A stretch of 64,000 bases of DNA from Selenomonas sp. (GCA_018052705.1 JAGPMW010000002.1:62001-126000); one strand, 5' to 3'; counted from the first letter of the stretch, positions 35,143-45,488 are shown. Notes: generated by a model from the letters alone, not told the origin. Translations and numbers: made by a program.

Positions 35143-36822
35143 ATGGCAGAATATACGACGATTGCTTCGAATTTTGTTCAGAATGCGATTGAAGAAGACC
35201 AGAAGAACGGAAAGTATACGGAAGGCATCCATACCCGGTTTCCGCCTGAGCCGAATGGTTATCTCCATATTGGGCATGCCAAGTCTATTTGCCTGAATTT
35301 TGGTTTGGCCGAGTACAACCATGGTCTGTGCAATCTGCGTTTCGATGATACAAATCCGACGAAAGAGGACACAGAATATGTTGATTCGATTCAGGCGGAT
35401 ATCCGCTGGCTGGGCTTTTCCTGGCAGAATCGCATGTATTATGCTTCTGATTATTTTGATAAACTCTATGCGTATGCTGTGGAACTCATCAAGAAAGGGC
35501 TGGCCTATGTCGATGACCTGACGGCTGATGAGATAAAAGCTTATCGTGGCACGCTGACAGAACCCGGCAAAGAAAGCCCGTATCGTAATCGCAGCGTGGA
35601 GGAAAACCTTGATTTGTTTGCGCGCATGAAGGCAGGCGAATTCGGCGACGGAGAGAAGGTATTGCGCGCGAAGATCAATATGGCTGCTCCTAATATGGTC
35701 ATGCGTGATACCGTTATCTATCGTATTGCCCACGCGCACCATCATCGCACTGGCGATCAATGGTGCATCTATCCGATGTATGACTTTGCGCATCCTCTTT
35801 CGGATGCCATTGAGCGCATTACGCATTCGGTCTGTACGCTTGAGTTTGAGGAGCATCGTCCATTCTATGACTGGCTGCTTGATTCGCTGGACTTTGATCC
35901 GAACTCGCGTCCACGCCAGATTGAGTTTGCCCGTCTGAATCTCACGAATACGGTAACGAGCAAGCGCAAGCTGCGTCAGCTCGTGGAAGAAGGTTTCGTA
36001 CGCGGCTGGGATGATCCACGGATGCCGACCATCTCGGGGCTGCGCCGCCGCGGCTATACACCCGCAGCGCTGCGGAATTTCTGCGAAGAGATCGGTGTGG
36101 CCAAGAGCAACAGTCTTGTTGATGTGGCTATGCTTGAGCACTGCGTTCGTGCCGATCTCAATGAGCATGCAGACCGCGTCATGGCAGTCCTGCATCCGCT
36201 CAAGGTGGTCATCACAAACTATCCGGAGGATAAAGAAGAATATCTGGTTGCGGACAATAATCCGATGCATGGCGGCTGCCGTTTTGTGCCGTTTGCCCGT
36301 GAGATCTATATCGATCAGGAAGATTTCATGGAAGAACCGCCGAAGAAATTTTTCCGACTCAAACCGGGCGGTGAAGTCCGCCTTAAGCATGCCTATATCA
36401 TCAAATGTGAGGAAGTCATCAAGGATGCAGACGGCAATGTGACAGAACTGCGCTGTACGGCAGATCTTGATTCGAAGACGGGGGGCCCGACAGCCGGCCG
36501 CAAGATCAAGGGGACCATTCACTGGGTGGCTGCAGCTGCGGCACTCAAGGCGGAGGTTCGTATGTATGATTATCTGCTGGAGACGGATGAGGATGGCAAT
36601 GTGCCGTCTGATTTTCTGGGGGCACTCCATAAGGATTCGCTTGAGATCATCAAGGATGCACGTATTGAGCCGAGTGTGAAGCTGACTGCTGCCGGAACGC
36701 ATTACCAGTTCCTGCGTGAGGGCTATTTTGTAGTTGATCCGGATACGAAGCCGGACAAGCTGGTATTCAATCAGGTGGTCGGGCTGCGCGACAGCTGGGC
36801 AAAAGAAGTAAAGAAGGGATAA
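35143..36822 (+). CDS. glnS: Glutaminyl-tRNA synthetase
   Basis: Class I synthetase charging tRNA-Gln directly. The 559-residue protein has the HIGH box in [19 protein letters not shown], the KMSKR-type loop [12 protein letters not shown], and C-terminal anticodon-binding beta barrels ([17 protein letters not shown]). Presence of glnS means the organism need not rely only on the GatCAB route for Gln-tRNA. ATG follows AAAGGAGAGG. A small unknown gene starts 2 bp after its stop. Confidence 0.96.
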   Translation: MAEYTTIASNFVQNAIEEDQKNGKYTEGIHTRFPPEPNGYLHIGHAKSICLNFGLAEYNHGLCNLRFDDTNPTKEDTEYVDSIQADIRWLGFSWQNRMYYASDYFDKLYAYAVELIKKGLAYVDDLTADEIKAYRGTLTEPGKESPYRNRSVEENLDLFARMKAGEFGDGEKVLRAKINMAAPNMVMRDTVIYRIAHAHHHRTGDQWCIYPMYDFAHPLSDAIERITHSVCTLEFEEHRPFYDWLLDSLDFDPNSRPRQIEFARLNLTNTVTSKRKLRQLVEEGFVRGWDDPRMPTISGLRRRGYTPAALRNFCEEIGVAKSNSLVDVAMLEHCVRADLNEHADRVMAVLHPLKVVITNYPEDKEEYLVADNNPMHGGCRFVPFAREIYIDQEDFMEEPPKKFFRLKPGGEVRLKHAYIIKCEEVIKDADGNVTELRCTADLDSKTGGPTAGRKIKGTIHWVAAAAALKAEVRMYDYLLETDEDGNVPSDFLGALHKDSLEIIKDARIEPSVKLTAAGTHYQFLREGYFVVDPDTKPDKLVFNQVVGLRDSWAKEVKKG

Positions 36823-36823
36823 T

Positions 36824-37132
36824 ATGAGCCAGATTCCAAAAGGACTTAGCGATAAGGAAATGTTCCAAAACTATGTCGAAGAAATATCGCTTGAGGATCG
36901 CTTGGTAACGGCAGAGAAAGCTGCAGAGCAGAAGCGCCGTGAAAGCGCTGGCATTGAGCCGCCGGCAGAACTTGGCCGGGCCGGCTTTACTCCCGTCCTG
37001 ACGGAAGAACTCGGCAAGGCGCTGCTGCAGCTCAAGATGGAGCTTTATCGCAGTGGGATTACGAGTTATTCATTCAAGATCCGGCGGGATGGTGAGAACA
37101 TTGTCCTGACACCAAAATACAAGAATAAATAA
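36824..37132 (+). CDS. Hypothetical protein
   Basis: 102 residues, not recognised. It is charged, probably helical in the first half (EMFQNYVEEISLEDRLVTAEKAAEQKRRES), and ends in a possible beta hairpin (ITSYSFKIRRDGENIVLTPKYKNK). It starts 2 bp after glnS with GGATAAT upstream, so it is likely translated from the same message. No membrane or signal segment. Confidence 0.7.
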   Translation: MSQIPKGLSDKEMFQNYVEEISLEDRLVTAEKAAEQKRRESAGIEPPAELGRAGFTPVLTEELGKALLQLKMELYRSGITSYSFKIRRDGENIVLTPKYKNK

Positions 37133-37168
37133 CCTGGCAACAGGGCTATAAGAGAGAAGTGGATATTT

Positions 37169-38452
37169 TTGATAAGCAGTACAACCGTGGCCATCATTAT
37201 CTTTGTGGCGGCCTATGCGCTGATTATTTCCGAGAAAGTGCATCGTACGATCGTGGGGATATTCGGTGCCATGCTGATGATCCTTTGCGGCATCATCAGT
37301 CAGGAAACCGCGATTTCCCATATTGACTTCAATACATTAGGCTTGTTGATAGGCATGATGATCATCGTCAATATCACCAGTGAGACCGGACTCTTCAATT
37401 TCCTGGCCATCTGGGCCGCGAAGAAAGTCAAGGCTCGGCCCATTGCCCTGCTGGTGGCGCTTTCGGCACTGACTATGGTCTGCTCAGCGTTACTCGATAA
37501 TGTTACGACGGTACTGCTTACGGTGCCAATCACGTTCAGTATTACGGCTCAGCTTAAAGTTGATGTCAAGCCGTATCTGATCTCGCAGATACTGGCGTCC
37601 AACATCGGTGGCACAGCTACGTTGATCGGTGATCCGCCGAACATCATGATTGGCAGCGCAGTAGGTCTGAATTTCATGGACTTCATCGCGAATCTCACTG
37701 CCATTTGTATTCTGATTTTTATTGTCGTTGAGGCGGTGCTGATCTTTGTCTATAGAAATGATCTGCATACGCAGCCCGATTTGCAGCAAAAGGTCATGCG
37801 CCTCAATGCATCGAGCCAGATTGCTGATTATGCCTTGCTGAAGAAGTGCCTGCTGGTTATCGCTGTTACAATTGCGATGTTCGTGCTGCATGGGTCACTG
37901 GGGCTTGATACGGCAACAGCTGCTCTTACGGGCGCTGGTCTGTTGCTGCTCATTACCTACACGCGTGATGAGGCGATGATTGCCAAGGTTTTCTCCAAGG
38001 TGGAGTGGCTGGCTATTTTCTTCTTTGCCGGGCTGTTCGTTCTCGTTGGTGCGCTGGTCGAAACTGGTGTCATCAAGATGCTGGCCGCGGAGGCCATACA
38101 GCTGACGAACGGCAACGTCAATGCGACGGCGATGCTCATTCTTTGGATGAGTGCGATTGCCTCGGCTTTTATTGATAATATTCCGTTTGTAGCGACGCTG
38201 ATTCCGCTGATCCAGGATATGGGTCAGATGGGACTCACAAATCTTGATCCGATGTGGTGGTCGTTGTCGCTGGGCGCTTGTCTGGGCGGCAATGGTACGC
38301 TTATTGGTGCCAGCGCCAATGTGGTCGTGGCTTCAATGGCCGCACAGCGTGGCCGTCAGATTTCTTTCCTCGGCTTCATGAAGATTGCCTTTCCGGTCAT
38401 GATTCTGACTATTATCATTTCCAGCGTTTACATTTGGGTACGTTACCTATAA
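37169..38452 (+). CDS. ArsB/NhaD-type (IT superfamily) permease
   Basis: 427-residue secondary transporter with about 11-12 spans and clear two-fold internal repeat. The first half has SALLDNVTTVLLTVPITF and ASNIGGTATLIGDPPNIMIG; the second has SAFIDNIPFVATLIPLI and GACLGGNGTLIGASANVVV. This pattern fits ArsB, NhaD and P-protein relatives; arsenite, sodium/proton or organic anion transport are all possible. No ars operon genes are near. The start is TTG 37169 with a weak ribosome site. Confidence 0.85.
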   Translation: MISSTTVAIIIFVAAYALIISEKVHRTIVGIFGAMLMILCGIISQETAISHIDFNTLGLLIGMMIIVNITSETGLFNFLAIWAAKKVKARPIALLVALSALTMVCSALLDNVTTVLLTVPITFSITAQLKVDVKPYLISQILASNIGGTATLIGDPPNIMIGSAVGLNFMDFIANLTAICILIFIVVEAVLIFVYRNDLHTQPDLQQKVMRLNASSQIADYALLKKCLLVIAVTIAMFVLHGSLGLDTATAALTGAGLLLLITYTRDEAMIAKVFSKVEWLAIFFFAGLFVLVGALVETGVIKMLAAEAIQLTNGNVNATAMLILWMSAIASAFIDNIPFVATLIPLIQDMGQMGLTNLDPMWWSLSLGACLGGNGTLIGASANVVVASMAAQRGRQISFLGFMKIAFPVMILTIIISSVYIWVRYL

Positions 38453-38461
38453 GCAGGTTAG

Positions 38462-38503
38462 AAAAAGGGCATTGCTCCTGGGATGGAGCAATGCCCTTTT
38501 TCT
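38462..38503. terminator. Bidirectional terminator
   Basis: A 17-bp stem (38462-38478 with 38485-38501) flanked by A and T runs between the convergent permease and flavoprotein genes. Confidence 0.9.
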
Positions 38504-38525
38504 AGCTGATTATGGGGGCAGCGGC

Positions 38526-39902
38526 TTACAACCGCTCGAGAATATTGCGGGCTACATAGATGCCGCTGGCACCGGCTTGGGAAAGACCGCGTGTTACACC
38601 AGCACCATCACCGATAGCGAAGACGTTTTTGAGTTTAGTCTCTAATTCTTTCGAGAGTACGACGCGCGAGCTGTAGAATTTGACCTCGACGCCGTAAAGC
38701 AGTGTGTCATCATTTGTCATGCCCGGTGCGATGTTATTGAGGGCCTGGATCATTTCAATGATGTTATCAAGATGGCGTTTGGGCAGGACCAGCGATAAAT
38801 CACCCGGTGTTGCCTGCAGTGTCGGCTGCGTAAAACTCTTGCCCATGCGGTGTGCATTCGTGCGGCGGCCCTTCATGAGGTCGCCAAAACGCTGTACGAT
38901 GATGCCGCCACCCAGCATGTTCGAGAATGATGCGATGCGCTTGCCATACTGGTGCGGAGACTTGAATGGTTCCGTGAAATGATTGCTGACCAGCAACGCA
39001 AAGTTCGTGTTGTGGCTTTGCAGTTTCGGGTCGCTGTAGGAGTGGCCGTTGACGGTCACGATGCCGTCCGTATTTTCCATGACAACATGGCCGTGCGGGT
39101 TCATGCAGAACGTGCGGACCTGGTCGCCGTAACGCTTGGTTCGGTAAACGAGCTTGGCCTCATAGACCTGACTCGTGATATGGTTCCAGACCTCGTCTGG
39201 CACTTCGACACGGACACCGACATCAACACGGTTGTTTTCCTGCTCGAGACCAAGAGACTCACATTCATTCGAGAACCATTCGGCACCGGCGCGGCCAGGG
39301 GCGGCAATGAGGTATTCTGCATCAATTGTTTCGCCGGATTCCAGCTCGATGGAGTTGTGCCCCTGTCCATCCGAGTGGATATGTGTCACCGGACATTCAA
39401 AACGGAATTCAACTTTATCTTTGAGGTATTCATAGGTGGCTTTCAGCATCTGAAGATTGTTTTCGGTTCCCAGATGACGGACACTGGCAGACAGGAGATG
39501 CAGGTCATGCTGTAGAGCGAGCTGGCCGATATTGGAATCTTTTGTGCTGAATACCTGTGCTGGCGCACCGTGCTTCATGTTGATCTTGTCAACGTATTTG
39601 ATTAGATCCATGACTTCACTGTCTGACAGATATTCATTGAGCCAGCCGCCAAATTTGGTCGTGAAGTTATATTTGCCATCCGAGAAGGCACCTGCACCGC
39701 CGAATCCGCGCATGATGCTGCAGGGCTTGCAGCCGATACAGCTTTTGACTTTCCCTGTCGAGATTGGGCAGGTCCGGGTATAGATATCCCGGCCGCTTTC
39801 CAGCACCAGAATACGCAGTTCTGGCTTTTTTTCAGCCAGCTCATAGGCGGCAAAGACGCCGGCCGGGCCACCACCGATAATTGCAACATCATACTTACTC
39901 AT
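38526..39902 (-). CDS. COG2509-type FAD-dependent dehydrogenase
   Basis: 458-residue flavoprotein with an N-terminal FAD loop (YDVAIIGGGPAGVFAAYELAE) and a C-terminal FAD site (VFAIGDGAGVTRGLSQAGASG). Four cysteines (45, 55, 58, 61) precede RGFGGAGAFSDGK, spaced CX9CX2CX2C, and could bind an iron-sulfur cluster. Family COG2509 has no firmly established function. ATG at 39902 follows GGGAGGAAA on the minus strand; longer extension upstream lacks a ribosome site. It has its own promoter about 140 bp upstream. Confidence 0.87.
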   Translation of the reverse strand: MSKYDVAIIGGGPAGVFAAYELAEKKPELRILVLESGRDIYTRTCPISTGKVKSCIGCKPCSIMRGFGGAGAFSDGKYNFTTKFGGWLNEYLSDSEVMDLIKYVDKINMKHGAPAQVFSTKDSNIGQLALQHDLHLLSASVRHLGTENNLQMLKATYEYLKDKVEFRFECPVTHIHSDGQGHNSIELESGETIDAEYLIAAPGRAGAEWFSNECESLGLEQENNRVDVGVRVEVPDEVWNHITSQVYEAKLVYRTKRYGDQVRTFCMNPHGHVVMENTDGIVTVNGHSYSDPKLQSHNTNFALLVSNHFTEPFKSPHQYGKRIASFSNMLGGGIIVQRFGDLMKGRRTNAHRMGKSFTQPTLQATPGDLSLVLPKRHLDNIIEMIQALNNIAPGMTNDDTLLYGVEVKFYSSRVVLSKELETKLKNVFAIGDGAGVTRGLSQAGASGIYVARNILERL

Positions 39903-40044
39903 AGGCTTTTTCCTCCCAAAAGACATCGTGCTGATCCTTGGACAGGCGCACGAAAAGAGCGCAGATTCCTGTATGCTCAGCATGTCGATGCCGGACAGGA
40001 ATAATCTGCGTGCGATAATCGGGTTATTTTTTTAAACCTTAGCT

Positions 40045-40073
40045 ATTATACGGGATGTTTTAACAGAATGCAA
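40045..40073 (-). promoter_or_regulatory. Promoter for the COG2509 flavoprotein
   Basis: On the minus strand TTGCAT (40073-40068), 17 bp, TATAAT (40050-40045). Confidence 0.65.
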
Positions 40074-40144
40074 GTCTTTTTTAGGGTAAATCAATAAAAA
40101 TGTATACTATAACAGAAACAATATATCTTCTATAAAAATTAATA

Positions 40145-40174
40145 TTGCATTTTTCTATTGTTTGCAGGTATAAT
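40145..40174 (+). promoter_or_regulatory. Promoter for putP
   Basis: TTGCAT (40145-40150), 18 bp, TATAAT (40169-40174), 45 bp before putP. Confidence 0.7.
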
Positions 40175-40218
40175 AATAAGCATGTTGTAAACTTGTAAGC
40201 CTGTAAGGAGGAACTTCA

Positions 40219-41697
40219 TTGACACGTGATATCGCAATTATCAGTACATTTGTCCTATATATCGGACTTATGATGGCCATCGGCATCTACTATTATCGGC
40301 GAACCCGTAACATGAGTGATTATTTTTTGGGGAATCGCAAGCTGGGAGCCTGGGTGACCTCAATGAGTGCTGAGGCAACCGATATGAGTGGCTGGATGCT
40401 CATGGGGGTACCGGGGTTTGCTTATCTGGCCGGGCTTAATGCGGGCTGGATTGCCGTTGGCATTGCCCTTGGCACCTGGGCCAACTGGCGCTTCGTGGCA
40501 GCGAGACTGCGTATCTATACAGAGCTGGCGCATAATTCGATGACGCTGCCGGAGTTCTTCGAAAACCGTTTTGCGGATAAGAGTGGACTTCTACGCATGA
40601 TTCCGGCCGTATTTATTCTGATTTTTTTCATCATTTACACCTCTTCGGGGTTTGTATCAGCCGGTCGTCTGTTTGAGACGGTCTTCGGCGTCCCTTATGA
40701 GTATGCGATTTTTATTGGTGCGGGGTCGGTAGTCTTTTATACGCTGATCGGTGGTTTTCTGGCCGTATCCCGTACGGATTTCATCCAGGGTGTCATGATG
40801 TTCTTTGCTATTCTGGTGGTTCCAATCACAGCTGGTATGGAAATGGGCGGGTTTTCGACGACTATTGCTGCTATCGATAATGTCCAGCATTCCATGCTGG
40901 AACCGCTGACGAAACCCGATGGCTCGCTGATGGGGGGCGTTGAGCTGATTTCACTGTTGGCGTGGGGGATCGGCTATTTTGGTCAGCCCCACATTTTGGT
41001 GCGATTCATGGCGGTTTCAAGTTCCAAGGAGCTCAAACAGGCGACGCATATTGCTATGACCTGGGTGGTCCTGTCGCTGGCTGCAGCAGTAGCTGTTGGC
41101 ATGGTCGGCCGGGTGTTCCTGACGACCCCGCTGGTGGGAACAGAGTCGGAGACGGTATTTCTGGTTATGACCAATAGCCTCTTCCCGCCGGTGGTCATTG
41201 GGATGATCTTGTCGGCGGTATTGGCTGCTATTATGAGCACCGCGTCATCGCAGTTGCTGGTAGCGGCTTCGGCATTTGCGCAGGATTTTTATCAAACCCT
41301 GCTGCGCAAGGATGCAGGACAGAAAGAACTGGTCTGGGTCAGCCGGGCATCGGTCCTTGTTATTGCTGCGCTGGCAATTGCCCTTGGGTTCAATCCAAAC
41401 AGTTTTATCCTGGACATGGTTTCTTATGCCTGGGCTGGTTTTGGCGCGGCCTTTGGTCCGGCTATCCTGACCGCTTTATTTTGGCGCCGGACGACCCGCA
41501 ATGGAGTGCTGGCCGGTATCATTGTTGGCGGCGTGACAGTTTTAGTCTGGAAACAGCTGGCGCTTTTCGGTCTTTATGAAATTGTGCCAGGCTTCGTGTT
41601 CTCGCTGCTGGCCATTTATATTGTAAGCAGGCTTGATGAAGCGCCTTCGGCAGACATTATAGAAACGTTTGACGCGGTAGGTGAAAGTAAGATTTAG
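40219..41697 (+). CDS. putP: Sodium/proline symporter
   Basis: SSS-family transporter of 492 residues with about 13 spans. Family landmarks: NMSDYFLGNRKLGAWVTSMSAEATDMSGWMLMG (PutP-like N-terminus), GFLAVSRTDFIQGVMM, GYFGQPHILVRFMA, and AAIMSTASSQLLVAASAFAQDFY. These favour proline over sugar or pantothenate members. The start is TTG 40219 after AAGGAGGAAC. A terminator follows. Confidence 0.9.
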   Translation: MTRDIAIISTFVLYIGLMMAIGIYYYRRTRNMSDYFLGNRKLGAWVTSMSAEATDMSGWMLMGVPGFAYLAGLNAGWIAVGIALGTWANWRFVAARLRIYTELAHNSMTLPEFFENRFADKSGLLRMIPAVFILIFFIIYTSSGFVSAGRLFETVFGVPYEYAIFIGAGSVVFYTLIGGFLAVSRTDFIQGVMMFFAILVVPITAGMEMGGFSTTIAAIDNVQHSMLEPLTKPDGSLMGGVELISLLAWGIGYFGQPHILVRFMAVSSSKELKQATHIAMTWVVLSLAAAVAVGMVGRVFLTTPLVGTESETVFLVMTNSLFPPVVIGMILSAVLAAIMSTASSQLLVAASAFAQDFYQTLLRKDAGQKELVWVSRASVLVIAALAIALGFNPNSFILDMVSYAWAGFGAAFGPAILTALFWRRTTRNGVLAGIIVGGVTVLVWKQLALFGLYEIVPGFVFSLLAIYIVSRLDEAPSADIIETFDAVGESKI

Positions 41698-41711
41698 AAA
41701 TAAAGGCAGTG

Positions 41712-41738
41712 TGCCGGACTTTTGTCCGGCATTTTTTC
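41712..41738 (+). terminator. Terminator after putP
   Basis: TGCCGGAC (41712-41719), loop TTTT, GTCCGGCA (41724-41731), then T residues. Confidence 0.9.
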
Positions 41739-41885
41739 TTGAGCATCGAAAAAAAGAATAATTTTGGGGATAGGCAGGGATTTAGGGGAAGAATAGCGAA
41801 ATTATTATTACATTGAAGGTGTAATGTCTTAACAGCTAATCATGCCGGAGTTGTAAGGGAAAAATAGAGAAGCAGGTGAGCATTT

Positions 41886-42752
41886 GTGGAGAAAGTCAAA
41901 GTAATGATTGTCGATGACTCAAAGGTCAGCCGTGCGATGCTTGAGGGAAATCTGTCAAAGACGAACTTTGAAGTATGTGCTATGGCGAAGAATGCAGCAG
42001 AGGCTGTCGAGCTATATGAGAAGTCAAGGCCAGCTGTCGTGACGATGGATATGAATCTTCCTGATGCAGATGGGATAGAATGCAGCCGTCGTATTCATGA
42101 AATCGATGATGAGGCTAAGATCGTTATGATCAGTGCCATGAAGGACGCGAGTCTTGTGGCGAAAGGCCGGGAGGCCGGAATCAGTGCCTTTTTGCAGAAG
42201 CCGATCAGCACGAATGATTTAATTGACACGTTGATGATTCTCTGTCAAAATAAGGTGGGAAAGATTGCCGTTCTTCGGGAATCGTATGCAAAGCCGTTTG
42301 TCCGTGCACTGCAGCAGGGGATATTCAGTCTGATTGGTGTGCATAGTGAAGTCGAGCTGGCGCTTGATGAGCGAAATTTCCTCGATGTGACGGGAGGCGT
42401 GGCGGTTATTATCGGTCTGACCGGGTATCCAAATGGCCGCGCTATCGTATCGATGGATTCAGCGACAATGCATAAGTTTTCGATGATTATGCTGGACAAA
42501 GAGAGTCCGGCAGCGGTGAGTGAAGAAGAGGGCAGTGAGTCAGTAGAGGAAGCTGCCAATATCATTGTAGGGCGTGGGGTGTCGAATATTAACGATGTAT
42601 TTAAGGATAAGGAAATGCGTATTACGCCGCCGGGGACGATTGTCGGCTCAAATATCCGCATTGCCAGTCCAAAACTGACCACCTTCCGTATTGTTGCCAA
42701 GACAAGGATTGGTGATATTGAGATGAATGTAGGATTTGCGGAGGGGGAATGA
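41886..42752 (+). CDS. Response regulator fused to CheX phosphatase domain
   Basis: 288 residues: receiver domain at about 1-120 with acidic pocket DD (10-11), phosphorylation site Asp55 (TMDMNLPDADG) and Lys105 (LQKPIS), then a CheX-type domain at about 130-285 carrying the ExxN catalytic pair (Glu222, Asn225 in EEAANII). CheX removes phosphate from CheY, so receiver and phosphatase are in one chain. The start is GTG 41886 after AGGTGAG. A separate cheX starts 4 bp later. Confidence 0.88.
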   Translation: MEKVKVMIVDDSKVSRAMLEGNLSKTNFEVCAMAKNAAEAVELYEKSRPAVVTMDMNLPDADGIECSRRIHEIDDEAKIVMISAMKDASLVAKGREAGISAFLQKPISTNDLIDTLMILCQNKVGKIAVLRESYAKPFVRALQQGIFSLIGVHSEVELALDERNFLDVTGGVAVIIGLTGYPNGRAIVSMDSATMHKFSMIMLDKESPAAVSEEEGSESVEEAANIIVGRGVSNINDVFKDKEMRITPPGTIVGSNIRIASPKLTTFRIVAKTRIGDIEMNVGFAEGE

Positions 42753-42756
42753 TACG

Positions 42757-43221
42757 ATGGATGCAAAACTTGTGAATCCGTTTGTCGACGCATTCGTCGC
42801 CGTGATGCCGCAAATGGGATTCCCGGAACCAAAGCGCGTTAAGATGAACGTTAAGACAAAGAATGCAGTAAGCCTCGGGGTGGCGGTTATTGTGGGTTTT
42901 ACGAAGCAGCTTCGTGGCAATATTGTCTATAACATGTCAGAGGACACGGCAAAGTATATTGCTTCAACGATGATGATGGGAATGCCGGTGGAGACATTCG
43001 ATGAAATGGCGCAGAGCGCTATCTCGGAGATGAGCAACATGCTGACGGCAAATGCCGCGACAAATCTGACTGGACTGGGACTGGACGTAGATATTTCGAC
43101 GCCATCCTTGTCCATTGGTCCGAGCTTTCAGGTGAAAATCAGCGACTCCACCTATCTGACGGTAGAGATGGAGCTGGACGGTCGTCTGGTTGAGCTTGAC
43201 ATTGCCGTTGAGCAGCAGTAA
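42757..43221 (+). CDS. cheX: Chemotaxis phosphatase CheX
   Basis: 154-residue stand-alone CheX with the ExxN pair at Glu91 and Asn94 (SEMSNM). It would dephosphorylate CheY-P to shut off flagellar signalling. ATG 42757 follows GGAGGGGGAA. It sits between the receiver-CheX fusion and a terminator plus MCP gene. CheA, CheW and CheY are not in the window. Confidence 0.88.
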   Translation: MDAKLVNPFVDAFVAVMPQMGFPEPKRVKMNVKTKNAVSLGVAVIVGFTKQLRGNIVYNMSEDTAKYIASTMMMGMPVETFDEMAQSAISEMSNMLTANAATNLTGLGLDVDISTPSLSIGPSFQVKISDSTYLTVEMELDGRLVELDIAVEQQ

Positions 43222-43233
43222 TATTTTAAGAAA

Positions 43234-43272
43234 GAGCATTGTGCGTAAATAAGATGCGTACAATGCTTTTTT
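43234..43272 (+). terminator. Terminator after cheX
   Basis: AGCATTGT (43235-43242) pairs with ACAATGCT (43260-43267), with weaker pairs inside, then six T. Confidence 0.8.
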
Positions 43273-43349
43273 AGATATAATGTGTTTGGGGCTATTGATA
43301 TCCGGATGGGGGGAACATCTGGATGGGAGAATTCCAGGAGGTTGGTTAT

Positions 43350-45356
43350 ATGAAACTGAACAGTCTGAGAGTGAAATTCCTGGCCGGTTTTTTGACACTT
43401 TTCTTAGGCAGCTTTATCGTATTCTTTGCGGTCAGCTACTACATGTCAAGCCGGGCTCTGTATAGTGATGCAGATGAAATTTCTAAGGGGATCGGACGTA
43501 GTACAGCGCTGGAGATTGAGAAGATCTATCAGGCGAAGGAAATGACAATTGAGGATCTGGCTCATAATCCGGCGATCATCAGCGGAGACCGCACGGCGCG
43601 GATTCAGGCGCTGGCAGAAGCCAAATCGCGGACGAAGGGGTTTGCCATGCTCGCGTACTCGGATGTCAATGGCAAAGCGTATAGCGAGACTGGTACGGAT
43701 ATGGACCGTGCATCGCGTGATTATATCAAAGCCGTGCGTGAAACGAAGAAACCATTCATGACGGGGCCTTCTGTATCGGGGACGTCTGGCAAGCTGATTA
43801 CGATTATTGCCTATCCGGTGTTGGATAATGGTGAGCTGACAGGAATCCTTTATGGTACGATCGAGCTGGAGGATATTTCCAGTCTGGTTGGCGGTATCAA
43901 GTATATGGAGACAGGTCATGTTTATATTGCAGACAAGGATGGTCTGGTGATTGTTTATGCGCAGCAGCCGGATGACGTTGGTCAGCTGGACCTGTCCAAG
44001 GAGAGTTCCAATAAGACCATCGATAAAGCACTGGTCGGGGCTTACCAGCAGGCGATACAGGAAGACCAGCAGGTTACGACGGCGTATAAGACTTCGGCCG
44101 GTGTGGAGTCGCAGGTAGTAATGACGCCAATTCATCTGGGACATCGTACGTGGCTGGCTGTATCCACGGCACCAGTCTCTGAGGTCCGGGCCGGGGCAGC
44201 GCAGCTGCTCAAGGTAATGATGCTGATTGGACTGGCTATGGTTATAGTGATTGCTTTGATCATCTGGTTTATCACAAAGAAGATATGCGATCCGGTGGTG
44301 GCACTGCAGCAAGAATGCCAGGCCCTGGCCGGCAAAGATCTGCGTTCGCGTCCGCTGACGGTTACGCAGGATGATGAACTGGGCGACCTGGCAAAGGGCT
44401 TTGCGGAAATGCGGCGTGCTATCCGCGAACTGATCGGGCATATCCAGACCAATACGGAGAAGGTGTCGGCATCGGCTGAGGAGCTCACGGCAGCCTCGCA
44501 CCAGTCGGCCGAGGCTGCAAATCAGGTAGCCGGCCAGATCACAAGTATTGCTGCGGGAATCGCTGCGCAGTCAGAAAAGGCTGCCAATGCGGACCAGACG
44601 GCAGCCGATATCGCAGAGCGTACTGAAAATGTTGCCAACAATGCTGAGGCGATTGCGGCTGTCACGCAGATGACCGTCGAAAGCGTTAACTCCGGCCGGG
44701 AGGCAATCAATACGGTGGTTGGGGCTATGGAACATATCAATGACAGCACACGGACCGTGCAGACCACTATCCAGGAATTATCCCGCAGTTCCGATGAGAT
44801 CAGCAACATCGTGGCGATGATTTCAGGAATTGCCGAACAGACAAATCTGCTGGCACTCAATGCTGCCATTGAGGCGGCCCGGGCCGGCGAAGCCGGCCGC
44901 GGTTTCGCGGTGGTTGCAGATGAGGTTCGTAAACTGGCTGAGGAGTCGGCCTCGTCGACACAGCAGATTGCCAATCTGGTCATGAAAATTCAGACCGATA
45001 TGAAGCAGGCTGTTTCTGCCAGCGAGATGAGCTCGGAAAGTGTGACGAGCAGTATGGATTCGGTTAAGAGTGCCGATGAGGTATTCGAATCCATCAAGAT
45101 CTCGATTGAATCATTGGCCGCTGGGATTACCGAGGTTTCAGCGAGTATCAAGGGGATTGCCGATGGAACGAACTCCATGCAGGGTGCCATGAAGGATATT
45201 GCGGAAATCAGCAATCAGAATGCATCGCGGGCCCAGTCAGTCTCTGCGACGACGGAGGAGCAGTCTGCTTCAACGCAGGAGATTGCAGCGGCGACCCGGA
45301 GTCTGGCCGAACAGGCTGAAAAGCTGGCGCGGGAAGTTGAGTCGTTTAAAATATAA
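43350..45356 (+). CDS. Methyl-accepting chemotaxis protein (Cache-type)
   Basis: 668-residue transmembrane receptor: TM1 about 8-30, periplasmic Cache sensor about 35-275 ([44 protein letters not shown]), TM2 about 290-312, HAMP about 313-365, and cytoplasmic signalling domain with the invariant tip [31 protein letters not shown]. The ligand is probably a small organic molecule, such as an amino acid or carboxylate, as in other Cache receptors. ATG 43350 follows CAGGAGGTT; the upstream ATG 43323 is less likely. Confidence 0.93.
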   Translation: MKLNSLRVKFLAGFLTLFLGSFIVFFAVSYYMSSRALYSDADEISKGIGRSTALEIEKIYQAKEMTIEDLAHNPAIISGDRTARIQALAEAKSRTKGFAMLAYSDVNGKAYSETGTDMDRASRDYIKAVRETKKPFMTGPSVSGTSGKLITIIAYPVLDNGELTGILYGTIELEDISSLVGGIKYMETGHVYIADKDGLVIVYAQQPDDVGQLDLSKESSNKTIDKALVGAYQQAIQEDQQVTTAYKTSAGVESQVVMTPIHLGHRTWLAVSTAPVSEVRAGAAQLLKVMMLIGLAMVIVIALIIWFITKKICDPVVALQQECQALAGKDLRSRPLTVTQDDELGDLAKGFAEMRRAIRELIGHIQTNTEKVSASAEELTAASHQSAEAANQVAGQITSIAAGIAAQSEKAANADQTAADIAERTENVANNAEAIAAVTQMTVESVNSGREAINTVVGAMEHINDSTRTVQTTIQELSRSSDEISNIVAMISGIAEQTNLLALNAAIEAARAGEAGRGFAVVADEVRKLAEESASSTQQIANLVMKIQTDMKQAVSASEMSSESVTSSMDSVKSADEVFESIKISIESLAAGITEVSASIKGIADGTNSMQGAMKDIAEISNQNASRAQSVSATTEEQSASTQEIAAATRSLAEQAEKLAREVESFKI

Positions 45357-45372
45357 GTATGAATCGTTGGGC

Positions 45373-45407
45373 AAAGGTGCCGCCGCAGGGTGGCACCTTT
45401 AACTTTT
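45373..45407 (+). terminator. Terminator after the MCP gene
   Basis: AAAGGTGCC (45373-45381) pairs with GGCACCTTT (45392-45400), followed by AACTTTT. Confidence 0.7.
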
Positions 45408-45428
45408 GAGAAGTCCTTAAATTTTAGG

Positions 45429-45457
45429 TTGGCAAGGTTGCATCATTGGTTTATAAT
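45429..45457 (+). promoter_or_regulatory. Promoter for the DUF1934-argS operon
   Basis: TTGGCA (45429-45434), 17 bp, TATAAT (45452-45457), 32 bp before the first gene. Confidence 0.65.
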
Positions 45458-45488
45458 ATAGTACAGTATGTTTTAAAGAGGTGGCAGA

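Larger units (their letters stand above)
39903..40218. other. Divergent promoter region between flavoprotein and putP
   Basis: A 316-bp AT-rich gap with no gene seen. It contains one promoter in each direction, with their -35 boxes about 70 bp apart. Confidence 0.7.
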
